64,000 nt of DNA. Source: Candidatus Dependentiae bacterium (GTDB lineage Bacteria; Babelota; Babeliae; Babelales; Vermiphilaceae). The notes under the pieces are model-generated. The model was not told where the DNA came from and ran no database searches. It was given only the letters and a program-made list of their open reading frames with translations. Below are positions 23,664-32,623 of this stretch, one piece after another. The translations under genes and the position numbers were made by a program. Numbering within the stretch: the first letter of the stretch is position 1; each line of letters starts with the position of its first letter. Location of the stretch: contig JAPLIR010000015.1 in NCBI GenBank assembly GCA_026389015.1, positions 62,001-126,000 on the forward strand, in the 5' to 3' direction.

Positions 23664-26615
23664 ATGAAACAACTCAGGTCTTTACGCGATCTAATGCCGA
23701 ATTACACAAGAAGGTTGCGCCTGTTTCTTACCGGTGCATTGCTGCTACAGCCAGCCTTTTTTGCAACAGCATCAGCCGCACCCACAACAAAACAAAAAAC
23801 AATACCATCTACACAACAAAAAAAAAATAACGATAAACTTACCGCCGCATTAGAGGCAACAATCACCAATCCAAAACTATCTGATGAGGACAAACAACTC
23901 ATTGCCTCATTACCTAAAAAAATCGACGCATTCTTAAATGCCAATAAATCAACAACCACTTTAGACCTATCTACTCGTGATCTTTCGACCTTAAAAACTA
24001 CCTTAACCACCATAAAAACTAACTTAACTACTTTAGAAAAAAACGCTGAAGCTACTACTGCTGAACATGTGCACATTGTACGCCTTGCCTTAGAAGAAGC
24101 GTTGCAGGTAATTGATACAATAAACCCTGCTGATACACGTGAGGGAGGATCATACGTAGATGAAGCTAACTTCCAAATTCTTTGGAGACTCTTTGAAATT
24201 GTCAGTGTTGTAATAGTAAATGATGCCACTATCATTAGCTTACTTGATGTCATTGAAAGTAGCCTTGATGCTTGCTGTGCAACCTTAAATAGTAAAATAG
24301 ACGCTATCGATTTTGACAGTAGCACTGTTATAAGCATAGTAGAAGTCATCGAAAGCAATCTTGAACAATGCTGCGCAACCCTCAATAGTAAAATAGATGC
24401 TATCGACTTTGACAGTAGCACGGTGATAAGCATAGTAGAAGTTATTGAAAGCAATCTTGAACAATGCTGCGCAACCCTCAATAGTAAAATAGATGCTATC
24501 GATTTTGACAGTAGTACTGTTATAAGCATTGTAGAAGTTATTGAAAGTAAACTCGATGCATGCTGCGCAACCTTAAACAGCAAATTAGATGTCATCGACG
24601 ATAAAGATGATACTATCATCAGCAAAGTAATGGTCGTTGAAAGTAAACTTGACGGTTGCTGTGCAACATTGAACAGCAAATTGGATGTCATCGAAAGCAA
24701 CGTAGAAGTTGTTGAAAGCAAATTAGATGGCTGCTGCTTCACCGTTAATAGTAAATTAGATGTTCTCCTTGCCTGCCCACCTACACCAATCTTTGTCGAT
24801 GGTGTGAGCGGCACGGTTACTCTTGACACGCCAGGCTGTTATTGTCTTGCAACCAATGTCTGCGGACAAATTATTATTGCGGCAAACGATGTCCATCTTG
24901 ATTTAAATTGCCGTACATTATCTGCTCTTGGAGGCCTTAGTAATATCGTAATCCAACCAAGCCATAAAAATATCGCCGTGTATAATGGATCAATCGTAGG
25001 AACCTGTGGCGTAACTACTGGTGACAATGGTATCGATGTTCAAGCAACAAACCAAGCTATTAATCTCCATGACCTTCTTATTGAAGATGTGGCTAATAAT
25101 GGTATCAATGTTGGTATAAATAACAGTGGTATCATTGTACGGAACGTAACCATACAAAATAATCCTGCTAGGATAACGAGCATAAATTCTGGTATTAACG
25201 TAGCTGCAGGCACGCGCAATGTAACCTTGGAAACTATCGTTATTCAAGGATGCAATGGCCACGGGATACATTTCACCGAAAGCTCTGACCTACAGATTAC
25301 CAATGCATTGATACAAGATATTGATTTTGGTAATAATAACGGTGGCGCAGCAGTATTCCTTGATGGATCTGGCGTTACATCAGTCACCAACGTCAGTTTA
25401 AACAATGTCCGCGTTATGCGATCAAACTTTGGTATTTTCCTCGGTTTTGCTGCTAATGTATGCATAACTGAGTCATCTATACAAAACGGTGTGAGTGCAG
25501 GTGTCTTCTCAACAGGCAGCGCATTGAATGTCTCATTACGAGATATATGTATCGACAGCATACAAAATGATGCAAGCAGTGATGGTATACACATTGAAGG
25601 CACCGCGCAAGCATGGAACATCAACAATGCAACCGTCAAAAATTGTTCGGGCAGAGGTATATTTTTCGATGGAACAGCCGGCTCTATAACCGACATGCTC
25701 ATTGCTGATGCCTATGTTACTCATTGCAGCGTAGAAGGCATAACATTAAATACATGCGAAACTATCACCATCAAAAACTCAACGGTCAGCAGTAATGGCT
25801 ATACCGGCGGCGCAGCCGGCGGCATCTTACTCGACACCTGCTTCTGCTGTAATCTTCTGGACAACAAAGTGAATGACAACATTGGTAATCCAGCACATGG
25901 CATTAGTTTTGAAAATTGCCAACGATCTTCAATTATACGCAACTGCGTAGAATGCAACCATAGTGATTTGGATACTAATTCTGTCGGAATTCTTATGGTA
26001 GGCATCAACAACGTTGACAGCAGTATCTTAAACAACAGAATTACCCACAATCGAAGCACCAACGGCGCCGGCACCAGTTACGGTATCCGAAACGAACTGG
26101 CCGGCGATACAGTCAACCAGTACCTTGGCAACTATGCTTGCGGCCATGATTTCAACTACTTCAATGTTGACTTCATCAGAGACATGGCAAACGCCAGTCC
26201 TTGGAACAACGTTGAATGCGACCTTATTGGCAGCAATATCGATGACCTCATATTTAGCGCATTAGAAAACTGCTGTTTTACCTTAAATAGTAAAGTAGAT
26301 GCTCTGAATGGCGCTCTCGACAACTGCTGCTTCACCTTAAATAGCAAAGTTGATGTTCTGAATGGCGATCTGGATAATTGTTGCTTCACCTTGAATAGCA
26401 AAGTAGATGCCCTGAATGGCGATCTCGACAACTGCTGCTTGACCTTAAATAGCAAAGTTGCTGCTCTTACTGCTGATCTCGACAATTGTTGTATCACCAC
26501 CAACAGCAGACTTGGCGTCATTGAGACGAACATGAATTCGCAGTTTGCGATAGTAAACTCAAAGTTGTCTGCTCTGCTTGACTGCTTATGTTCTTGCACT
26601 GACTGCGTTTGTTAA
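23664..26615 (+). CDS. Exported Cys-rich beta-helix protein with CCxTxNSK repeats (983 aa)
   Basis: Signal peptide with a long basic start, cleaved near SASAAP (about residue 40). Residues 45-200 are helical, Thr/Lys-rich. Residues 200-365 hold six CC[AF]T[LV]NSK motifs; three units repeat every 32 residues (96 bases), nearly identical in DNA. Residues 375-850 look like a right-handed parallel beta-helix (repeated NGI..., N/G/V-rich strands), as in surface carbohydrate-binding or lyase proteins. Residues 865-960 carry five more motifs spaced 18 residues apart (DNCCFTLNSKVDALNG), and the end is Cys-packed (CLCSCTDCVC). Paired cysteines suggest inter-chain disulfides or metal binding outside the cytoplasm. 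AAGGAG precedes the ATG. The barrel gene follows 32 bases later. No enzyme signature is clear. Inferred: a cross-linked surface layer or adhesin. Confidence 0.85.
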   Translation: MKQLRSLRDLMPNYTRRLRLFLTGALLLQPAFFATASAAPTTKQKTIPSTQQKKNNDKLTAALEATITNPKLSDEDKQLIASLPKKIDAFLNANKSTTTLDLSTRDLSTLKTTLTTIKTNLTTLEKNAEATTAEHVHIVRLALEEALQVIDTINPADTREGGSYVDEANFQILWRLFEIVSVVIVNDATIISLLDVIESSLDACCATLNSKIDAIDFDSSTVISIVEVIESNLEQCCATLNSKIDAIDFDSSTVISIVEVIESNLEQCCATLNSKIDAIDFDSSTVISIVEVIESKLDACCATLNSKLDVIDDKDDTIISKVMVVESKLDGCCATLNSKLDVIESNVEVVESKLDGCCFTVNSKLDVLLACPPTPIFVDGVSGTVTLDTPGCYCLATNVCGQIIIAANDVHLDLNCRTLSALGGLSNIVIQPSHKNIAVYNGSIVGTCGVTTGDNGIDVQATNQAINLHDLLIEDVANNGINVGINNSGIIVRNVTIQNNPARITSINSGINVAAGTRNVTLETIVIQGCNGHGIHFTESSDLQITNALIQDIDFGNNNGGAAVFLDGSGVTSVTNVSLNNVRVMRSNFGIFLGFAANVCITESSIQNGVSAGVFSTGSALNVSLRDICIDSIQNDASSDGIHIEGTAQAWNINNATVKNCSGRGIFFDGTAGSITDMLIADAYVTHCSVEGITLNTCETITIKNSTVSSNGYTGGAAGGILLDTCFCCNLLDNKVNDNIGNPAHGISFENCQRSSIIRNCVECNHSDLDTNSVGILMVGINNVDSSILNNRITHNRSTNGAGTSYGIRNELAGDTVNQYLGNYACGHDFNYFNVDFIRDMANASPWNNVECDLIGSNIDDLIFSALENCCFTLNSKVDALNGALDNCCFTLNSKVDVLNGDLDNCCFTLNSKVDALNGDLDNCCLTLNSKVAALTADLDNCCITTNSRLGVIETNMNSQFAIVNSKLSALLDCLCSCTDCVC

Positions 26616-26647
26616 GAATGATACTTTTACCCATAAGGAATAAAAAC

Positions 26648-28651
26648 ATGAAAAAAACATTGTTATACAGTTCGATTCTCAGCATGGCCCTTGTGGCCAT
26701 GCTCCCGATGCAGGCAGATGACTGTGCTGTGCCATGCAGAAATCCAAAAACATTTCTTGCACATCGCTCACAAAGCGAAAACGCTGCTCGAAACCTTTGT
26801 GGCGTACAACGCTACATCAACAAATGCTCAAGGGAAAATGTTGGCGGCATTGATGCTTTAGATTGCTGTAGCCCATTGGATCTCTCAGCGCATTCTTATG
26901 GTGAATTTTCGATAACACCAGAATACACACAAACATTCAGAGGAAAATACATTACCGAATACTTTTTTGGTAGAGCTGCTGTTGATGGTAAGGTTGTATT
27001 TTCTGGTAGCAAAGTCCTAAACCGTGGACCTAATGATCTTCTTGCCGATTATTTCGGTCTACCCCAGGATTTCAGAAGCACCGTCTGCTTTAATCCTCGT
27101 GTACAAAACTTCTTGGTAGATTTTGATCTTTATATTGGGTTAGATAAATGGGCACGATCAGCCTTCTTTAGAATAACTGCGCCATTAGTATATACCCGCT
27201 GGTCAATGAATGCCAGAGAACAAGTCAGCGCTGAAGGCGACCTACCTTTCCCATTAGGCTATATGAACGTTCTAGAAGTACCACGCGCAAGCTTGCCACA
27301 AGGAGTGCTTGATACCTTTGGTGGCAATGTTACTTTTGGTGATTTAAAGGTACCATTGCAATATGGTAAAATATCAAAATGTCCAAAAGTAAGAAGCCTC
27401 ACACGCCTTTCTGATGTACAAATTGCTCTTGGTTGGAACTTCGTTAATAACGACATTAGCCACATGGGCTTTGCAATTCGTACCGCATTGCCTGCTGGCA
27501 ACAAGCCTGAAAGCGAATACCTATTCGAGCCAATCGTTGGTAACGGCGGCCACTTTGAACTCGGATTAGGTTTCACTTCCCATCTAAAATTCTGGGAATG
27601 TGAAGACAACAATCAGTCCATAGCGCTCTATTTTGATTGCAATGTAACACACCTTTTTGACACCAAGCAAGTACGTACCTTTGATTACCTTGACAATGGC
27701 CCACTGAGCAGATACATCCTTTCAGCAGTCTTTAAAGATATTGTACAAAATGCTGAACAAGAAAACGTTCTCGGATCAGTAAGTGCAGTGAGTGCAAAGA
27801 GTGAATATGCAGGTGAAATATTCAACTCAATAAACCAAATAACCCTATGCACTAATGTCAACATTCAACTGCAAGCCGACGTAGTATTTAAGCTTGCCTA
27901 CACGTACAAAAATTTTGAATTTGACATAGGCTACAACTTCTGGGGACGCACACAAGAACGCTTGAATATCGCTGATGAAGTTGCTATAGAGCTCTACGGC
28001 CTTAAAGGTGACGCCTTTATGTATGGCGCTGCATTACCCGGCGCTGCAGCAAACATGGGCCATATGAACTGGCCACCTACAGCAGGAACTTTTGATATAG
28101 CGGGCAGCTCATCGACCGTTCCAAGCGCACGAAACTCTTATGTAAACAATGCACAATACAGCCGCATTCCACTCAGCGGAATGCAAGAAGATAGAGCAAC
28201 CGCTTTTAGTGGTGGTAACTATGTGAGAGACGTAAACGGCAACTTCCCCGTCGCTCCAGAATTGAACCCTGGTATCGATTCACCACGATCAGCAGTCGCC
28301 TATTTAAATACCAACGCTCAACCTAATGTTGAATTTGTATATTCCCCTATCGATGGTATTGGCAGCGATATAACACCTATCAGAACATCAACACCCGTCG
28401 ACTTTGGTAATGACACAGAACCTTTCGACCTTGATGTTGAATCTGCAGCAACACCAAGCGTTAGCACCAATAAACTGTTTGTAAATATCAGCTATAATTG
28501 GGACCGTGCATGCCGCGTTAAACCATTTATCAGCCTTGGTGGTGAAGTTGAATTTGACGCAAAACCTACAGACCTTGGCAAGCATGCATGCGATTGCAGA
28601 GCTGCTTTCAACCAATGGGGTGTATTTCTTAAAGGTGGCATAGGATTCTAA
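26648..28651 (+). CDS. Predicted outer-membrane beta-barrel protein (667 aa)
   Basis: The start at 26648 is chosen for AAGGAA upstream. Signal peptide MKKTLLYSSILSMALVAML, cleaved near QADDC. Four Cys and a CC pair lie within residues 24-75 (DCAVPC, NLCG, NKC, LDCC), and two more clusters near the end. The rest has alternating aromatic and polar residues typical of beta-strands, and the chain ends GVFLKGGIGF; a C-terminal Phe is the classic outer-membrane barrel signal. It shares an operon with the Cys-rich beta-helix protein. Inference: a major porin-like protein possibly linked by disulfides to its partner, as Cys-rich outer-membrane proteins are in Chlamydia. No known porin family is recognised. 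Confidence 0.82.
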   Translation: MKKTLLYSSILSMALVAMLPMQADDCAVPCRNPKTFLAHRSQSENAARNLCGVQRYINKCSRENVGGIDALDCCSPLDLSAHSYGEFSITPEYTQTFRGKYITEYFFGRAAVDGKVVFSGSKVLNRGPNDLLADYFGLPQDFRSTVCFNPRVQNFLVDFDLYIGLDKWARSAFFRITAPLVYTRWSMNAREQVSAEGDLPFPLGYMNVLEVPRASLPQGVLDTFGGNVTFGDLKVPLQYGKISKCPKVRSLTRLSDVQIALGWNFVNNDISHMGFAIRTALPAGNKPESEYLFEPIVGNGGHFELGLGFTSHLKFWECEDNNQSIALYFDCNVTHLFDTKQVRTFDYLDNGPLSRYILSAVFKDIVQNAEQENVLGSVSAVSAKSEYAGEIFNSINQITLCTNVNIQLQADVVFKLAYTYKNFEFDIGYNFWGRTQERLNIADEVAIELYGLKGDAFMYGAALPGAAANMGHMNWPPTAGTFDIAGSSSTVPSARNSYVNNAQYSRIPLSGMQEDRATAFSGGNYVRDVNGNFPVAPELNPGIDSPRSAVAYLNTNAQPNVEFVYSPIDGIGSDITPIRTSTPVDFGNDTEPFDLDVESAATPSVSTNKLFVNISYNWDRACRVKPFISLGGEVEFDAKPTDLGKHACDCRAAFNQWGVFLKGGIGF

Positions 28652-28674
28652 TCCCCTCACTTTATTCTAGAAAT

Positions 28675-28709
28675 AAAAAAGGCTCCGCACAAAATGCGGA
28701 GCCTTTTTT
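28675..28709. terminator. Bidirectional intrinsic terminator
   Basis: AAAAAAGGCTCCGCA pairs with TGCGGAGCCTTTTTT (15 bp) around a 5-base loop. It separates the barrel gene from the convergent HtrA-type gene. Confidence 0.92.
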
Positions 28710-28731
28710 TGATCTTCAGTTTACTCTTTAA

Positions 28732-30483
28732 CTATGCCACTGTTGCTTGTTCAGGTTCTGTAGATTCAGTCTTCTGACATACAATTGCAACAGACTTATT
28801 AGCATCCATAATCTTACACAAATCTTTAGCCATAGCTGACAAGGGATACTTATAATCCATCGCCAACTTAGATTCGTCTTCAAGCACTTTATCAAACGGC
28901 AATGTTACAAATACATTGTCCGATGCACGAGCAACGTTGTCCGATGCGCGAATAGTCAAGTAGGCAGTACCCACATTCTTTTTAACAGCCTTTCTAAAAT
29001 CTTCCAACGTATGTACTTCCATACCATTAATCTCGTTGAGCGTTGCACCTACCGCAAGAGTACGCGAACGATACAACTGAGAATTAGGGAATATGTGCGT
29101 GATGACTAATTTTTGCTGATTTTGATTTTTTAATTCAGCAAACTTTGCCAAGCCTGATGCAGAACCAGCTAACATATGAATATGATTCAAGGTTAATGGC
29201 GTAACCACCATGCCACCAAATACTTCGTAATCAATTGATTCGTATCCCGGATAAATTCTATGTATGGCTGGCATAGTCCCTTGCGTAAACTTAATGGTAG
29301 CTTCTTTACGGGTACCATTGCGATATGCTACCAACTTCATATCTTGGCCAATAGAAAGACGCGTTACATAATCAATAATCGAAACTTTGTCTTCCGACCA
29401 CGCAACAGACATCTCACCAAAAATATCAAGACGGTTACCATTAATCTCGTAAATCATGTCGCCACGTTTGATGCCAGCTTTGTCCAACGTGCTGCCTTTG
29501 ACAATTTCAACCACGTAGCAACCTCCTGGTTGCGGGTTGCCTAAATATTGCGTCAAGCTATCAGTTGCATTGTTAAACAACACACCCAAGAACGGCTTGC
29601 GTAATAACTTGACGTTATAAAAATCATTAAGCACAATTTTAAGATCGTTAATAGGAATAATATACCCAACGTTTTGAGCCGAAGGAACATTCGCCGCATT
29701 GATACCAACTACTTCACCCTTGGTATTAACGAGTGGACCACCTGAATTGCCGGGATTAATTGCAGCACTCATTTGAATTAAATGTTGCTCGCGACCACTA
29801 ATAACACCCGTGGTGCTCTTGACCGATTGCTGTCCAAGCGGATAGCCCAGCGCCATCACTTCGTCAGAACGACGTACAATGTCAGAATCACCCAACGGTA
29901 AATACGGCACAGCACCTAAAGTTTTTCTGATCACTTCTAGTCCATCAGGCTTGACGCGTAATAACGCTAAATCGCGCTCAGGAGAAACTGAGACTACTTC
30001 AACATCAATAATGCGCTTGCCGAGTGACGGAATTTGAATCCAAATAGAACGCGCTTGATCAACCACGTGTGCATTGGTAATAATGTCACCATTCTCGTTA
30101 ATAAAAAAACCACTGCCATACGCAGAATATTGTGCCGGTGTTTTGTAAGGTTGTAACAAATCAGTTTCTGCAATTTGCGAGAATATTTGAACTACTGTGT
30201 CTTTAACTTTATCTTGAATTGGTCGCCACACTTGGCTCGTGGAAACCATTTTTTCAACGGGAGCTGGTGCCTGTCCGGCGTAGCTTGCCGAGCCTGAAGG
30301 CCCGGATAAGCAGAGCCTGGAAGGAACATCTATGCAGGTTGCCAGAGCAACTTTTTGGTCACGCATCGTCGAAAGCGCTTCTTCCAGTACGCGTTGCCGC
30401 TGAGAAAGTATAACAACGCCACCCGTGCCAACTAAACCAACAATACAACCAAACGCTATGCCAATTTTTGAATAACTATGCAT
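28732..30483 (-). CDS. Membrane-anchored HtrA/Deg serine protease with an in-frame palindromic repeat
   Basis: 583 residues. One N-terminal membrane anchor (about 6-28), then a linker, the protease domain (about 95-300; His in ITNAHV, Asp in ERDLALL, Ser in NPGNSGGPL), a PDZ domain (about 305-400) and a second PDZ-like region (about 470-520). It resembles the 491-residue protein at 21.9 kb throughout but adds the anchor and linker. Expected to degrade or refold damaged proteins at the periplasmic face. Codons about 57-70 (LCLSGPSGSASYAGQ) are encoded by a repeat identical over 32 bases to one near tRNA-Arg. AAGGAAGG precedes the ATG. Confidence 0.9.
   Translation of the reverse strand: MHSYSKIGIAFGCIVGLVGTGGVVILSQRQRVLEEALSTMRDQKVALATCIDVPSRLCLSGPSGSASYAGQAPAPVEKMVSTSQVWRPIQDKVKDTVVQIFSQIAETDLLQPYKTPAQYSAYGSGFFINENGDIITNAHVVDQARSIWIQIPSLGKRIIDVEVVSVSPERDLALLRVKPDGLEVIRKTLGAVPYLPLGDSDIVRRSDEVMALGYPLGQQSVKSTTGVISGREQHLIQMSAAINPGNSGGPLVNTKGEVVGINAANVPSAQNVGYIIPINDLKIVLNDFYNVKLLRKPFLGVLFNNATDSLTQYLGNPQPGGCYVVEIVKGSTLDKAGIKRGDMIYEINGNRLDIFGEMSVAWSEDKVSIIDYVTRLSIGQDMKLVAYRNGTRKEATIKFTQGTMPAIHRIYPGYESIDYEVFGGMVVTPLTLNHIHMLAGSASGLAKFAELKNQNQQKLVITHIFPNSQLYRSRTLAVGATLNEINGMEVHTLEDFRKAVKKNVGTAYLTIRASDNVARASDNVFVTLPFDKVLEDESKLAMDYKYPLSAMAKDLCKIMDANKSVAIVCQKTESTEPEQATVA
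30274..30311. repeat. Palindromic element, family A, in-frame copy
   Basis: Bases 30280-30311 are identical to 20561-20592. GTCCGGC at one end and GCCCGGAT at the other give dyad symmetry. It lies in the linker between the anchor and protease domain of the HtrA gene and is open in the coding frame. Confidence 0.85.
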
Positions 30484-30672
30484 CGCTACACCTTCCTTTA
30501 TAAGGGTAAAAAATATATAAAAATTTTAAAAAGACGTCCTATAGCTTACAACAATGATTTAAAAAAGTAATAAGCAGCTGCCACCAAACCCTAATTTGCC
30601 AAAAAAATGAGAAGTCAGTACGATAGTAGTGGTTACCAAATTGTATTGTATTCCCCTTAAGGAGCTGAGCTC

Positions 30673-31998
30673 ATGAGTTCTACCACTAACACCGTCGTCA
30701 CGCTGGATAAAATCGTTGCCTTGTGTAAACGCAAAGGCTTTGTCTATCAATCAGCTGAAATTTATGGCGGGTTAAATGGGGTATACGATTTTGGTCATCT
30801 TGGCCATCTCTTAAAAGAAAATATTCGTAAGTCCTGGACCAACGCAATGAACCGCACCGAAAAAGGCGACATACTTTCGCTTGAAGGTTCGCTCCTCGGA
30901 CCTGAATCAGTGTGGGCGGCTTCTGGCCACATCGAAAACTTTCACGATCCAATGGTCGATTGCCTCAAATGTAAACATCGCTACCGCGCGGATGAACTTG
31001 ATTTGAACAAACCATGCCCTCATTGCGGCAACAAAGCATGGACAGAAATACGCGAATTTAACATGATGTTTAAAACTAATCTTGGTGCCAATGCCGAGCA
31101 AGCTACGGTGGCCTATTTACGCCCCGAAACAGCTCAAGCCATTTACATCAACTTTAAAAATGTACTATCAACCAATCGTGTTAAGATTCCTTTTGGCATC
31201 ACACAAATTGGCAAAGCATTTCGTAACGAAATCACCCCAAAACAATTTTTATTCCGTATGCGCGAATTTGAGCAAATGGAAATGGAATGGTTCTGCAAAC
31301 CAGAAACAGCAGAGCAAGACTTTGAATTTTGGTGCAAAGAACGTATGAGCTTTTATAAAACTATTGGTATCAACACCAGCAAACTCAGATTCCATGTACA
31401 CGATAAAGATTCTCTTGCGCACTATTCCAAAGGTTGTAAAGACATTGAGTATGAATTTCCTTTTGGTTGGAAAGAGTTGGAAGGCATTGCCTACCGCGGT
31501 GATTACGACCTAACCCAACATTCAAAACATTCAGGCAAAGATCTTGGCGTGCATGACGAACAAACAAAAAGTTCTTACATTCCGCACATTGTCGAAAGTT
31601 CTGTCGGTGTTGACCGCCTATTCTTAACGATCCTCTTTGATTCTTACACCGAAGATATCGTTGAAGGCGAACCACGCGTTGTGCTCAAATTTCACCCAAC
31701 CATTGCACCAATCAAAGCAGCCTTCTTGCCATTAATAAAAAAAATCAGCGAGCCTATGGAAAAAATTTACCGCGACATAAAGCGTAAGGGCTACATGGTA
31801 GACTTTGACGAGTCGGGTTCCATCGGTAAACGCTACCGCAGACAAGATGAAATGGGCACACCGCTTTGCTTTACCTACGATTTTGAAAGTGAAACCGATC
31901 ATTGCGTAACCGTACGCGATCGTGATACAACAAAACAAGAACGAATCGCTATCGATCAGATTGTTAATTATTTAGAATCCACACTAAAAAAGGCATAA
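30673..31998 (+). CDS. glyS: Glycyl-tRNA synthetase (class II, single-chain alpha2 type)
   Basis: 441 residues. The opening GFVYQSAEIYGGLNG-VYDFGHLG pattern is the GlyRS family signature. A zinc-knuckle pair is visible (CLKC and CPHC, about residues 97-118). Motif 2 lies in GKAFRNEITPKQFLFRMREF and motif 3 near VGVDRLF. The C-terminal 100 residues are the anticodon-binding domain. It charges tRNA-Gly. This is the homodimeric type also found in archaea, eukaryotes and many bacteria, not the alpha2beta2 GlyQ/GlyS enzyme. AAGGAG lies 10 bases before the ATG. First gene of a tight plus-strand run with the DedA-like and trk genes. Confidence 0.96.
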   Translation: MSSTTNTVVTLDKIVALCKRKGFVYQSAEIYGGLNGVYDFGHLGHLLKENIRKSWTNAMNRTEKGDILSLEGSLLGPESVWAASGHIENFHDPMVDCLKCKHRYRADELDLNKPCPHCGNKAWTEIREFNMMFKTNLGANAEQATVAYLRPETAQAIYINFKNVLSTNRVKIPFGITQIGKAFRNEITPKQFLFRMREFEQMEMEWFCKPETAEQDFEFWCKERMSFYKTIGINTSKLRFHVHDKDSLAHYSKGCKDIEYEFPFGWKELEGIAYRGDYDLTQHSKHSGKDLGVHDEQTKSSYIPHIVESSVGVDRLFLTILFDSYTEDIVEGEPRVVLKFHPTIAPIKAAFLPLIKKISEPMEKIYRDIKRKGYMVDFDESGSIGKRYRRQDEMGTPLCFTYDFESETDHCVTVRDRDTTKQERIAIDQIVNYLESTLKKA

Positions 31999-32002
31999 TC
32001 AC

Positions 32003-32602
32003 ATGCTCAGTAATGTAAAAAGGGTGTATACATGGATGGGCACACGTGTTCATTCACGCTATGCAGATGTTATTTTGGGGCTCTTCTTTTATCTTGAAGC
32101 AATTTTTTTTATTCCAACCGATCCTATGCTCATTGTCTATTGCATTGAGCGACGCGACAGAGCGTACGTCTACGCAACTATTGCAACGATATGCTCCGTA
32201 CTTGGTGGTTTAACTGGATACTTCATCGGTTATTGGCTTTGGATGACCGCCGGCCAGCAAATCATTCATAACCCACTGGTCAGCTACGTTATGCAACCAG
32301 ACACCTTCCATTATCTGTGCGGATTGTATAAAAAATACGAAGCATTAGCCATTCTGGCAGCTGCGTTCACCCCAATTCCTTACAAAGCAGCAACATTAAC
32401 TGCCGGATTTTGCAACTTATCTCTTATGCCATTTATTATCGCATCACTTATTGGTCGTGGCGCTCGATTCTATCTCTACGCAATCACTATCAGTATTTGG
32501 GGTGAGAAAATCAAACAATATATTGACCGCTACTTTAATATGCTAGTAGTCTTGGCTATGGTACTCATTGTAGGCGCCATGTTACTCATGAAAAAATCAT
32601 AA
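32003..32602 (+). CDS. DedA/SNARE-associated-like (YqaA-type) membrane protein
   Basis: 199 residues with about five hydrophobic segments. The family core is seen in AAFTPIPYKAATLTAGF (about 113-131), matching the F-x-P-x-P-x-K...G pattern of YqaA/DedA proteins, proposed to be membrane transporters or lipid flippases. The start lies five bases after the glyS stop, so it is co-translated with glyS. The substrate cannot be told from sequence. Confidence 0.85.
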   Translation: MLSNVKRVYTWMGTRVHSRYADVILGLFFYLEAIFFIPTDPMLIVYCIERRDRAYVYATIATICSVLGGLTGYFIGYWLWMTAGQQIIHNPLVSYVMQPDTFHYLCGLYKKYEALAILAAAFTPIPYKAATLTAGFCNLSLMPFIIASLIGRGARFYLYAITISIWGEKIKQYIDRYFNMLVVLAMVLIVGAMLLMKKS

Positions 32603-32623
32603 ACTATTTCAGGAATATTTTGT

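Noticed and set aside
24250-24600. Regular 96-base repeats considered as a CRISPR array
   Set aside because: Units are contiguous, code for protein in frame, and have no unique spacers between them.
23702-24829. Long open frame (375 codons) on the minus strand opposite the Cys-rich beta-helix gene
   Set aside because: It mirrors the repeats of the plus-strand gene, has no ribosome-binding site or plausible protein character, and the plus-strand protein has a signal peptide and a clear repeat structure.
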